This document shows, in pieces, positions 30,252 through 40,059 of a stretch of 64,000 nt of DNA. The DNA comes from Palaemon carinicauda (taxonomy: Eukaryota > Arthropoda > Malacostraca > Decapoda > Palaemonidae). The stretch lies in the NCBI RefSeq assembly GCF_036898095.1, contig NC_090730.1:33072761-33136760 (forward strand), in the 5' to 3' direction. The position numbers and the translations under genes were made by a program. How positions within the stretch are numbered: the stretch's first letter is position 1; each line of letters begins with the position of its first letter. Below the pieces are notes generated by a model. The model was given only the letters and a program-made list of their open reading frames with translations, was not told the origin of the DNA and searched no databases.

Positions 30252-31931
30252 CGTTTCCTTTCCCTTTATAGTTTTGTGAAATTTCGTTGTCCAGTCATTC
30301 GGTAATGAGAAGTCATTTTCGCTTTCGACATCGAAAGAAAACTTTGTTTCTTCAATATACTCATCACTGGAGGATTCAGAACTAGTGCTCTCATTATCAA
30401 ACAGGTTATCATTATCAAATTCCACAACAAGAATATCATTTATTTCATCTAAAGAAATAACCTTCCTCTTTAGACCTTTCATTACAAAAGGAACAACAAA
30501 TAACCACTTATGCATGAACGCCCGAGCGCACTGATAGGAAACCAGTTCAAACCAGAGTTTTGTAACATCAAGCTACCTTCAGAAAAATAGTTGCCAGACA
30601 TCATATAAGTTTCTATTCACAGTCCCCATATGCTGAGAGTGTTGCCAAGTGGTGATCCTATACTTACTATACGAGTAAAGTAACATCACGAGACTGACGG
30701 CTTGTAAAAGGCAATTAAAGTCATGAACGGAATATACAGTTGAAGGCGGTACCGAGTAGATCGTGGTGAACGGTTTATCACGTGGGTGACGCTTAACAGG
30801 TTAAAAAAACATTTTATATAGTTCGGTATTTTCTCTATCCATCCTCTCCCAGAAAACCTTCAAATGTGAATTATCGGAATGTGTGCAGATCTTGGCAGTG
30901 CGATAACTAGTTAGCGACTGAGAATAAAAAAAATAAAAAGCCCGATTGACGAATGACGATGCTGATGAAGAGGATATCGAATACCGATTTTTCCCTAATT
31001 GATTTTTTCTACGTTCTGTCTAATCCAATGTACAGTACATTCTCATGTAAAGGGCGAACCCCAACATTTCTTGATGCTGCTACACTTTAATTATAGATAT
31101 TTTACCACCTATTTATAATCTTTATTTATAATAACATCTTTAGTAAAAGCTCTTCAATATCACTTTCAGGAGTAAATGCGTTTATGATCGACGATGAAAC
31201 GTAAAAAAAAAAACGTTTTCCTTTTAAGAAGGCGTTTTTTTAGGAAAAAAAAACAACACGAAACAAAATTGCTCATATTTCATATATTTTGATTTTCTAA
31301 GGATAAATAAAACATTAATTATAACATTATTATTACATAGTACCTGGTAAGATATCTTTTGCCGCAGAAGTTAACCTATAGACAGATGTTAAAATTGGTT
31401 AGCGAGTTCGTTATGATCGGCGATGGAACGTACTAAACAAAGTAATGGGTTTGGTTGTGGTGACATGTTTGGCAGTAGCATGATATAAAATAGTCTTTAT
31501 TTTGATGGTTTTTAATTTAAAGTTTAATGAATATGGATTTTTCACCATAATCACAACGTAAGTATAAAAATTAATTAGTACAAATATGGAATATTATACA
31601 TATAGGTGTTGGACAGTTAGGCTAGGCCTAGCGACAAGTTCACACAACAGATGGGCAAACCTTAACATTTTTCATCCAAAACTAGTCTTAAAATGTTTGA
31701 ACAGAAATCTTTCTCTCACATTCTCCCCCCCCCCCCTTCTCAGACATCGGGGAACCATCACCCCCCCCCAATACAATTAAGAAAACAATAGATTTCCTAC
31801 GCTTCGCGGTGCTTGACTCGCGGATTTAGAATGCTCCTCGCAAATACAGGAAAATTAATTTTTAAAAACTATCGATCGCGTAATTGAGGAATCGCGTAAT
31901 TAGAACACGTGTAATTCGGGACCCTACTGTA

Positions 31932-32519
31932 TATTGTTACCTGAACCATTTCTAGGCTTGGTTTTTATGTGACTAAGTCTGCCAATCCTATGAAGATATT
32001 TAGGACTGTGTCTAGTCCGAGACGTATCTTTCCTAGGATGTATGTTACTCTCTGTAACTTGAATTGTAGATAGGAGGGAAGGGAGTGATTGACTGGAAGT
32101 TGCCACCGGACATCTTTCAGGTCTGACAAGACTACGAACACCCCTTTTTGAAACAAGGTCCATATGTTCAGAAGGATTAACATTCTGAACTTGCTGTTTT
32201 ATATGAACTTGTTGAGTGGCGACAATTTCAGAATGACTCCGAGATTTCGTGAGTCCTTCTCGTGAACACAAAACAGCCTTCCCTGGAACTCGATGGACTA
32301 TAGTTTCCTCACCACCTGTATGCTCTAGAGCTCTCAGGTATACTCCTCCAGGAGGGTTTTGGATTGTAAGAAAAGGTAAGGAAATTATGGTGGATACATT
32401 TCTGTTTCCCATCATAGTCCCATCTTGATTAGGCCTTGGACCCAAGGATCGAAGGTCCGACGATCCTGAAAGAACCTCCCTCCTACCAAAAGCATCTTCA
32501 TGCTTCGAATAATTAGTAG
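31932..32519 (-). pseudogene. Old DIRS family III: RT first half
   Basis: On the - strand, from 32519 downward, frames give a pre-RT segment (RTFDPWVQGLIK), PLNKFI-like and then VVLSDLKDVRWQLPV and LGLDTVLNIFIGLAD, equivalent to the DLKDAY and FGL.TAP RT motifs. It stops at the pogo-like insertion and resumes at 29134. At its 5' side it abuts the left terminus of family II at 32520. Several frameshifts. Confidence 0.7.
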
Positions 32520-32535
32520 TTGTTCCAACATGGTT

Positions 32536-32720
32536 ACTTACCCAGAACTACCTTCTTAGGAGTTACTGGCTAACTCTACCTAACCGAACAGCTTTTTGTA
32601 TAGTTTATCTCCCCCCTCTTCTCGTTTTATACGGGGTCAACCTCTGGCAGTGTGGTACATGCCCGAGGCGACCCCGGGATCAGGCAGCGTGATATCTAAG
32701 GTCGACTCTCCAGTAAGTTT
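32536..32720. repeat. Left inverted terminal repeat of DIRS family II
   Basis: Starts ACTTACCCAGAACTACCTTC and ends near CTCTCCAGTAAGTTT. It is the reverse complement of 38834-39018 with a handful of differences. A third copy of this arm is at 58310-58500. Confidence 0.88.
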
Positions 32721-32873
32721 CTGGTCGCGACGTGATATACATCTCGCCGCGCTCTCTCTTACCTGTGCGACCCTCGTGTCCCCCATTCCTTTGTGCTTAC
32801 CGCGTGTTGCCCACGTGTTTCCATTTCACTTTCCCGTTCATCCTTGTGTCTCTTGGTGTGTTAGCGTTGTGTT

Positions 32874-35306
32874 ATGGAGCATCCTCGTCGTTGCCCTGGG
32901 CCTGTGGCTGGGATGTCTTGCGGGGCTTTCCTCTCCAAGCCTGAGGTTGATCCCCACTCCCTGTGTTCCACGTGTAGGGGGAAAGTGTGTTCCCCTACCT
33001 CTACGTGCCCGGAATGTGCTGGTTGGACTGAGATCCAGTGGGTACGCTTCGGGACAAAGAAAAAGAAGGCAACTAAGAAGTTGCCTAAAGATTCAAGCAT
33101 TTCTTCTCCAGCAGGTTCGCCAGACGATTCGGCAGACCGTAGCACCCGCTCTTCTCCCCCTACCCAGCGTAGGGGACGAGGTAAGTCAGTTGCGGGGAAG
33201 AGGCCCATTGCCCTTCCCCAAGAGTCTGATTTTCCTGTGGGGGATGTGTCCAGTGAGGGGCAGGCATGTGTGGGGCCTGAGTGGAGTGCAGAAGTGTGGG
33301 TAGGAGGCGAGGGCCTGGTGCCCGCAGGTCCCGTCGCCTCGGAAGATCCTATGTGGGGTAGGCCGAGTGCCGATACTTCCCCTGCCTCGTGGCGTGTTTC
33401 GAGTGCTTCGACCGCCGGGGGACACACGGAGAAAGGTAGTTCGACGTCTTCGGACCCCGCCACGTGGGTGAAACCTAGGACTCCCTTCAGGTCTCTCGTT
33501 AGAGAGCAGGTAGATCAGTGGCTCTGTAAAGGACTCGCGGGGACCCCTCCGGCTTCCTCGGCTACGCTACCCCCCATGTTTCTGCAACCGCCCGCACCTG
33601 AGAAACGACGTGATTTTCCCCCCACGGTCTTGGACGTGTCGGCCGGTCGGAGAGCTCCGTCCTCATCCTCGTCGTCGTCGTCGTCATCAGACTCTTCGTC
33701 TTCTTCGTCATCAGAGGACGAAGACAGGAACCTGATCAAAAGGAAGAGGGAGAAATCCCGAAGGAAGAAAAAGTCTCGTTCCCGCTCGAGGCATGGTAGG
33801 AAACGGTCGAAGTCCTCTAAGAAAAAAGCGAAGAGGAGTAAGTCAAAGGACTGGGTGAATGTCACAGTGCCCCTGAGCGAGCTGTTTAGGTTTTCCACAG
33901 CCACGGCCGCTTCCGGGTGGCTCCCTAGAGCCTCGCCTTTGTTGTGTCACCCTCCTAGCTCCTCCTTCGACCTAGCCGCCCGGAGGGAGGGCTCGAACCG
34001 AGATCCCCGTGCATTGTTTAACCCTACAGTAGCCTCCGCCCCTTCTTCCCTTAGGAAGGATATAAGGAGTATGAAGGAAGGCTTAGCGTCGACCACGGGC
34101 ACCTTGGAGGCCTTCCTTAAGCACCAAGGGCGCCCGTCGGTCCGCATGGATCCCCCATCCACGGAGCCCCCCGTGGAACAAGGTACTCCCATGACAGATG
34201 CCTTTGTATCCACGGGGCAGACCATACCACTGGCAGGCTCGGAGGACGTTGGTACTCCCATGACGGATGCCTTCGTCCCCACGGGGCAGTTCGTACCACT
34301 GGCAGGCCCGTCGGGCGTTGTTTTTCCCACCCTCACGGCTTACCCCCGTACGTAGGAACTGGTGACGGAAGACCTGGTGGAAGGAGGGGAGTGCTCGACG
34401 GATGACATCTCCTCCTACCGTAAGGTACTGGCCCTCATCCGAAGACACCACCGGTTGGATGAGCCTAAGCCCTCAGCTGCAAAGGCAGTACTTTCCGGAC
34501 TGTCCAGGATGATCGACAGTCCGGTACAACAAAAGCCATCTCTGTCTCTCCCTCTCGCTCAAGACGTAAAGCTGGGGATGGAACAGATCGATGGATACTT
34601 GACAGGACTAGCAGAGGCCCCCAGAAGTCAGAGTTCCTCCAAACTTCTGCCAGGCCTAAAATCCCAGAAACGTTTTTACGTTCCCGAAGGGCATCGCGGC
34701 GGTCCCCGTGCGGTGGAAGCAGCGTTGTCCGCGCTGAACCAGGGAACCTCGGAAGACAGGGCATCCACGGCCCTCGTGTGCTTTTCCCCGACGGAAGCAT
34801 CTATGATGGAGGACATGGCTCAGGACCTGGTCTACGTGTCCTCCAGGTTGGATTGGTGGTCGTGCGCTTTGGTGGGGTTTCAGGCATTACACGACCTCTC
34901 CCTTCCAGAAAATCAGGCCATGCTGCGGGACCTTGTTAGTTCTGGGGGCAAGGCTTTCAAATTCTTATCGTCCCAGTCTCTGACGGTAGCTTCGAACTGT
35001 GTCCTGAGAAAAAGAGATACTGTTTTGAGCAAACTAATGCGGAAGTTGCCTGACAGGGAAGCAAGGAGACTGAGAAATTCCTCCGTGTGGGGGAATGACA
35101 TTTTCCCCATCAAGTTGGTAGAGAATACTGTGGAGAAGGTGAGGAAAGTGAGAGAGACGGATCCTAGGCCCCCGCCTATGAGGAAGACCACGTTTAGGAG
35201 AGCTCCAACGGACGTCCCTCACTCCTCACAGACCACACGACTTGCTTCCCAGAAGAGAACTTCCTTCAGCCCCTTGGCTTCAAGCCTCGCAACAGCCCAC
35301 CCGTAG
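32874..35306 (+). pseudogene. DIRS family II gag with SR-like domain, one internal stop
   Basis: The ATG at 32874 opens a frame of about 811 codons, broken only by TAG at 34353-34355 within TAYPRT*ELVTEDL. The N terminus has the same cysteine module as family I (CSTCRGKVC, CPECAG). Residues about 260-325 form a serine run followed by an acidic then Lys/Arg/Ser-rich block (SEDEDRNLIKRKREK, KKKSRSRSRHGRKRSKSS). A duplicated segment TPMTDAFV.TGQ..PLAG lies near 34190-34320. The second half is the conserved DIRS gag region (SSYRKVLALIRRHH, PTEASMMEDMAQDLVYVSSRLDWW). Likely an intact nucleic-acid-binding gag until one recent nonsense change. Confidence 0.8.
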
Positions 35307-35344
35307 GACCACGGCAGGCCCTCAGTCAGCCTACAGACCCTCCT

Positions 35345-37298
35345 ATGGTAACGCTAGGAGAGGTAGATCTGGCCGCTCCTCCAGGAGAAGGTAGGAGGAG
35401 AGGCCCCCTACTCCCGCAGGAGCCCCTAGTAGGGGGATGCCTCAGACATTTTTGGCAAGCATGGCGGGATCTCGGTGCGGATCCCTGGACGGTGACGGTC
35501 CTGAAGGAGGGCTATAGACTCCCGTTCCTGGAAGAGCCTCCCCCTCTCATCCCAGCCCAGAGGGCCGATTGGCTGGTTCCAAAGGAGCCCTTGAAGAGGT
35601 TGTCGCTACGAGAGGAAGTAGCGACCAGGATCAACAAGGGAGCTTTGGAGACAGTGGAGAACCCTGGCCCGGGTTTCTTCAGCAGGCTCTTCCTGGTGGA
35701 AAAATCGACAAGAGGGTGGAGGCCAGTCATAGATCTCTCAGCCCTCAACAAGTTCGTCTCAAAGACAGAATTCAAGATGGATACCCCCAAGACAGTGATC
35801 GCAGCCTTGAGGGAGGGGGATTTCCTCATGTCTCTCGACCTCAAGGATGCCTACTTTCAAATCCCTGTACACCCCTCCAGTAGGAAGTTCCTCAGGATCA
35901 AGTGGGAGTCCAGGGTCCTGCAGTTCAAGACCCTGTGCTTCGGCCTCTCAACGGCCCCGCAAGTGTTCACGAGAGTGTTCGCCTCGATCTCGGTATGGGC
36001 ACACGAGAAAGGAATTTGACTACTCAGGTACCTGGACGACTGGTTGCTGCTTTCTGCCTCAAGGGAACAACTGAAGAAGCAAGGCGATATGTTGCTCGAC
36101 CTCTGCAAGGTGTTAGGGATCACGGTCAACCTAGGGAAATCCCAGCTAGTCCCCAGCACCAGGATGACTTACTTGGGGATGGTCCTGGACACCCAGTTAG
36201 TAAGGGCCTTCCCCTCAGAAGAAAGGTTGGCCAACCTGGAACGTATCCTTCAACCCTTCCTGACGGGACAACCCAGGAGGGCCAAGGACTGGCAGAAGTT
36301 ACTGGGTCACCTGGTTTCCCTGGAAAAATTAGTTCCGCAAGGGAGACTCAGGCTCCGCCCGGTACAGTGGAATCCAAAGGAGTCGTGGGTCCAAGGCAAG
36401 GAACCCCACAAAGTAGTGCTAGTCCTCCCGAAGACGAAAGAGACCCTTCTTTGGTGGAGCATCAGGTCAAACACGGAGAAGGGAATGCCCTTCGCCTCCG
36501 ACCCCCCGGAGATGGTGTTGTTCACGGACGCATCGAAGGAGGGCTGGGGAGCGCACCTGCTGGGAAAATCAGCAAAAGGGCTGTGAACATCCTGGAGATG
36601 ATAGCAGTTCTAAGGGCGTGTCGACAGTTCGCACACTTACTGCGAGGGAACACTGTGGCGTTAATGTGCGACAACGCCACAGTAGTGGCGTATGTAAAGA
36701 AGCAGGGAGGCATGAAGTCAAAGGTCCTCTGCGCCCTAGCCACGGAACTGTTGGAGTGGGCCACAGAAGAAGGGTTGGAACTGACGGCAAGGTTCATTCC
36801 AGGAAAGAGGAACGTGATGGCCGACGGCCTCAGCAGGGTAGGTCAGCGGGTCAGGTGATAGGTTCGGAGTGGACCCTACACCCGGAGGTAGCTCGAGCAG
36901 TCATCCTACTGTGGGGCTCCCCAGTGATAGACTTGTTCGCCACACATCTGAATGCCCAACTCCCCATGTTCTGTTCTCCAATCCCAGATCCGTCAGCAGT
37001 GTTCGAGGACGCCTTCAAACATCCCTGGGACGGTCTCGATGTGTACGCCTTCCCTCCCTTCAGTTTGATCAGGCAAGTGCTGAACAGAGTGAGAAGGTCG
37101 TCCAACCTGTTGATGACTTTAGTAGCGCCCTGGTGGCCGGAGAGAAACTGGTTCGCAGACCTAAAGGAATTAGCTCTTCGTCCTCCTTGGCCGCTTCCGG
37201 ACAGGCCAGACCTCCTGCGACAACCTCACTTTCACTGGTGGCATGAAAACCCTCGATCCCTCCGCCTTCACGCGTGGAGGTTATCGAGAAGCTCCTGA
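35345..37298 (+). pseudogene. DIRS family II RT, RNase H and methyltransferase-like region
   Basis: RT: VIDLSALNKFV, SLDLKDAYFQIPVHP, CFGLSTAPQVFT. The frame then stops (TGA 36017-36019) just before YLDDWLLLSA and continues in the same frame to 36586. RNase H begins with LFTDASKEGWGAHL, shifts frame near 36560 into NILEMIAVLRAC, CDNATVVAYVKKQ and VMADGLSR, then shifts again near 36840 into EWTLHPEVA, VIDLFATHLNAQLP, LDVYAFPPF and APWWPERNWF (methyltransferase-like). A short segment seems to be lost between GKSAKGL and NILEM. All catalytic motifs remain recognisable. Confidence 0.85.
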
Positions 37299-38320
37299 AG
37301 AAAGAAGGATACTCATCGAGAACTGCGACAAGGATGTCTGGGTATCTACGGCGTTCCTCGGCAGTTGTCTACCAGGCGAAGTGGGCAGTCTTCCTGAAGT
37401 GGTGTGCATCCAAAAACATCAGGCCCTTAGGGGCGTCGATCCAGGATATTGCAGACTTTCTGGTGTACCTGAGAGACGACGTGGGTTCGTCCATCCCAGC
37501 CATCAAGGGAGTTCGAGCAGCCTTAGGTCAAGTCTTCCTCCTTAGAGGCATTGACTTGGGAGCCTCGAGGCACATCTCGATGCTCATCTGTAGTTTTGAG
37601 CAATCATGTCCCCCCCAGGAGGTATGGGTTCCGCTGTGGGACTTGGCAAGAGTCGTCAAAGTTCTGTCAGAACCGCCCTTCGAACCTCTCAGGAACATTT
37701 TAGACAGAGAACTCGCCCTTAAAACAGCTTTTCTTTTAGCCCTGGCCTCGGCGAAAAGAGTTAGCGAGTTACACGGCCTCTCTTACGAGGTCTCACACTC
37801 CAAAGGGTGGAGGGAAGTTGTCTTTAGGTTCGTCCCTAGTTTTGTGGCGGAAACGCAGAACCCAGCGTGTTGGGATCCTCGGTTCGAGGGTTTTTCGGTG
37901 CCAGCCATCCCTCGATCCGGCAACCCTAAGGATCTCCTCTTATGTCCCGTACGAACTATAAGAAAATACCTGGAGAGGACTGATGGTTGCCGCCCTCAGA
38001 TCAAAAATTTATTCATCTCAACAGGACGAGTGAAGAAACCAGTCTCGAAAAATTCCATCTCTTTTTGGCTGAGACAAGTGATAAAGAGAACCTACGAGGC
38101 TTCTGGGACCCCTCTGCCTGGAAAACCGAGACCTCATGATATCAGGGCTCTGAGCACCTCTCTGACTTTTGAGAAGAACATGGCTGTGGGTAAGATCCTG
38201 AAGGCTGGGACCTGGTCTCGACAGTCCACCTTCACGGAACATTATCTAAAAGATTGTACGAGAAAATCCTTGGACAAATTTTCTATTGGCCCGGTCGTGT
38301 CAGCCCTTCAAGAGATCTAA
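37274..38320 (+). CDS. DIRS family II tyrosine recombinase (about 348 aa)
   Basis: An uninterrupted frame. The SAM-like domain has VYQAKWAVFLKWC, IQDIADFLVYLRD and IPAIKGVRAALGQVF. Catalytic residues: Arg I in AKRVSELHGLS, H-x-x-R in RPHDIRALS, Trp in AGTWSRQSTF and the nucleophile Tyr in TEHYLKDC. Read from the first possible start in frame it is full length, and it overlaps the end of the RT-side frame by about 25 nt. It may still encode an active protein even though gag and RT of the same element are interrupted. Confidence 0.88.
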   Translation: MEVIEKLLKKEGYSSRTATRMSGYLRRSSAVVYQAKWAVFLKWCASKNIRPLGASIQDIADFLVYLRDDVGSSIPAIKGVRAALGQVFLLRGIDLGASRHISMLICSFEQSCPPQEVWVPLWDLARVVKVLSEPPFEPLRNILDRELALKTAFLLALASAKRVSELHGLSYEVSHSKGWREVVFRFVPSFVAETQNPACWDPRFEGFSVPAIPRSGNPKDLLLCPVRTIRKYLERTDGCRPQIKNLFISTGRVKKPVSKNSISFWLRQVIKRTYEASGTPLPGKPRPHDIRALSTSLTFEKNMAVGKILKAGTWSRQSTFTEHYLKDCTRKSLDKFSIGPVVSALQEI

Positions 38321-38670
38321 GGTCATAGCCACAGGGTAACCGGGGGTGTTAATGCCAAGAGACACTAGTTCCTTCCTTAACCTTACCCCCCCCCCCCCCT
38401 CCACTTTTTCCTTCCTTCCCCGGATCGAACGGGCCTGGAAGATGAGGAGAAGACCTTAATCACGGAAAGGTATAACCTTCAAGAAATTGGTTTTGAAAAA
38501 GGTAAGACATTTAGACACTAAGTGAGTTTTTTGGATAGTTTTCCCCTACTTTTTTGTGCAGTTTTCAAGTGGTCTTAGAATCAAGACCTCCTTAGAGGTT
38601 CCCTCTCTCGCGTGCCTCCCCTATCGAATCATGATTCCTGCAGGACACTCCCACCACCTAAAGTGTAAGT

Positions 38671-38770
38671 CTCCTAAGAAGGTAGTTCTGGGTAAGTAAC
38701 CGTGTTGGAGCAAATCACAAATTTTTAAGTAATTTGTATTTTTCCTAACATACTAACCTAGAACTACCTT
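38671..38770. repeat. Internal complementary region (ICR) of DIRS family II
   Basis: The left half (CTCCTAAGAAGGTAGTTCTG, then GGTAAGTAACCGTGTTGGAG) is the reverse complement of the left terminus at 32520-32562. The right half (TTTTTAAGTAATTTG, then CCTAACATACTAACCTAG) is the reverse complement of the right terminus at 39000-39056. Confidence 0.87.
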
Positions 38771-38833
38771 CGGGTTATGGCCCTCCCATCCTTCCCCGAG
38801 AACCTGCAGGATCTAGTAATACCTATTCCAACG

Positions 38834-39018
38834 AAACTTACTGGAGAGTCGACCTGAGATATCACGCTGCCTGACCCCGGGGTCGCCTCGGGCATGTACC
38901 ACACTGCCAGAGGTTGACCCCGTAGAAAACGAGAAGAGGGGGGAGATAAACTATACAAAAAGCTGGTCGGTTAGGTAGAGTTAGCCAGTAACTCCTAAGA
39001 AGGTAGTTCTAGGTAAGT
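38834..39018. repeat. Right inverted terminal repeat of DIRS family II
   Basis: The arm ends GAAGGTAGTTCTAGGTAAGT, and the terminal tail runs to about 39056 (AAAAATTTGTGAT). Confidence 0.88.
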
Positions 39019-39056
39019 ATGTTAGGAAAAATTCAAATTACTTAAAAATTTGTGAT

Positions 39057-40058
39057 GTTTTAACTTTTGACCATCTGCCTGTGGCGCCGTGGTCACTGTA
39101 ACTGTGGGATGTTGTTGAACAGCCCGGATATTTCCAGCCTTTCCCGTCTTCTTTTTAGGTTGGGGACTCACAACCATGGAAGATTTTCTCTTTGAAAGGA
39201 TGCCCCACTTTTGGGGAAGACTTATGTTCTTCATGGTGGCGCTCTTAATCACTTTCCTAGCTACCTCGTCTGGGAAGAGGTCTTATAGCATCTTGCTTTT
39301 CCAACTAGGGTTGTAGCTTGGATAGTAGTAATAATAATAATAATAATACATGCTCTCCTAGCCTTCATAAAGGCGTAAAGTTCCTTCACTAAGGTAGCCA
39401 TATGCATTTTGGCTAGGACCATTAGCATGTCTGGGGTATTTTGATAGGTTGAACACAACTCTTAAGTATTTTTGTAGAGAAAGGGAGGCTGCCAGTCTCT
39501 CCTTTGTCTCTTGTTTGTTATACAAGAGAAACTCAGATAGTTTAGGGAGACGTTCGTTAAATTGTCGAGTGGCGACATCCGCATCTAATCTTCCTACTGA
39601 GAAAGTTAAATGGACTTCCTTCCAGTCCTTTTCCTGTCTGGGAAAGGCTGATGACAGAGGCTTGCACTCCTCGAGTGCAGGACATGGTCTACCCGCCTCC
39701 ACTGCCTTGGCAACAGATGTAAATGCCTTCCCCATAAAGGGGAATGAGATTGAAGCAGGAGCAAGAAAGGAAGGGTGCCTGTTATTCAGAGAGAATACCT
39801 TCAACTCCGAGTAACCCACCTTTTTCAGGCTACTTGACAGGATAGCATGTGCCTTATCATGGTCGAGAATCATGACCTCCTTTGATTCTGTTCCTTTTCT
39901 TGACTGGTTCATACCTCAGTCGAACAAAACAATTAGGGAAAGCATCAAAGCTTGGCCAAAATTGGATTTTGTCCAAAGGAACAGCACCCATCTTCTCCGA
40001 GATGTAGAGTTTGCCATCTAAAATCGGCATCAGCTCCGCAAACCTCCAGGCCTTATTG
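39057..40058 (-). pseudogene. Old DIRS family III: gag C-terminal half
   Basis: From 40058 downward the - strand reads AWRFAELMPILDGKLYISEK, VPLDKIQFWPSFDAFPNC and VRLRYEP, then after a frame change RQFNERLPKLSEFLLYNKQE and LAASLSLQK, the conserved C-terminal region of DIRS gag. It is split at 39281-39346 by a short interspersed repeat and then gives SLPQKWGILSKRKSS and a basic tail up to the family II insertion at 39056. Upstream gag is lost where the non-LTR element begins at about 40060. Confidence 0.7.
39281..39346 (+). repeat. Short interspersed repeat, copy 2, with (AAT)n tail
   Basis: TCTTATAGCATCTTGCTTTT, then CCAACTAGGGTTGTAGCTT, then (AAT)n to about 39346. It interrupts the gag remnant of the old DIRS. 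Confidence 0.8.
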
Positions 40059-40059
40059 C

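Larger units (their letters stand above)
29137..31929. mobile_element. Pogo-like element (2.8 kb) inserted in the RT of the old DIRS
   Basis: Perfect 18-bp inverted ends CAGTAGGGTCCCGAATTA are flanked by TA at 29135-29136 and 31930-31931. Further complementarity is imperfect. The interior holds a long (TA)n tract, two (TC)n tracts and a - strand acidic frame at 30171-30515 (SSSDEYIEETKFSFD). I recognise no transposase, so it looks non-autonomous. Termini and TA duplication suit the pogo/Tigger group of Tc1/mariner. Confidence 0.8.
32520..39056 (+). mobile_element. DIRS retrotransposon family II (structurally complete, point-inactivated)
   Basis: About 6.54 kb with inverted terminal repeats at 32536-32720 and 38834-39018, gag, RT/RNase H/methyltransferase-like and recombinase regions, and an ICR at 38671-38770 that is the reverse complement of right end joined to left end. 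It lies within the older - strand DIRS: gag of the old element resumes at 39057 and its RT at 32519. No target duplication is evident. One stop in gag, one in RT and two frame changes in RNase H make it non-functional as read. Confidence 0.9.

Noticed and set aside
30171..30515. Transposase of the 2.8 kb pogo-like element
   Set aside because: The acidic frame lacks DDE or helix-turn-helix motifs that I can recognise and ends in a GA-repeat translation.
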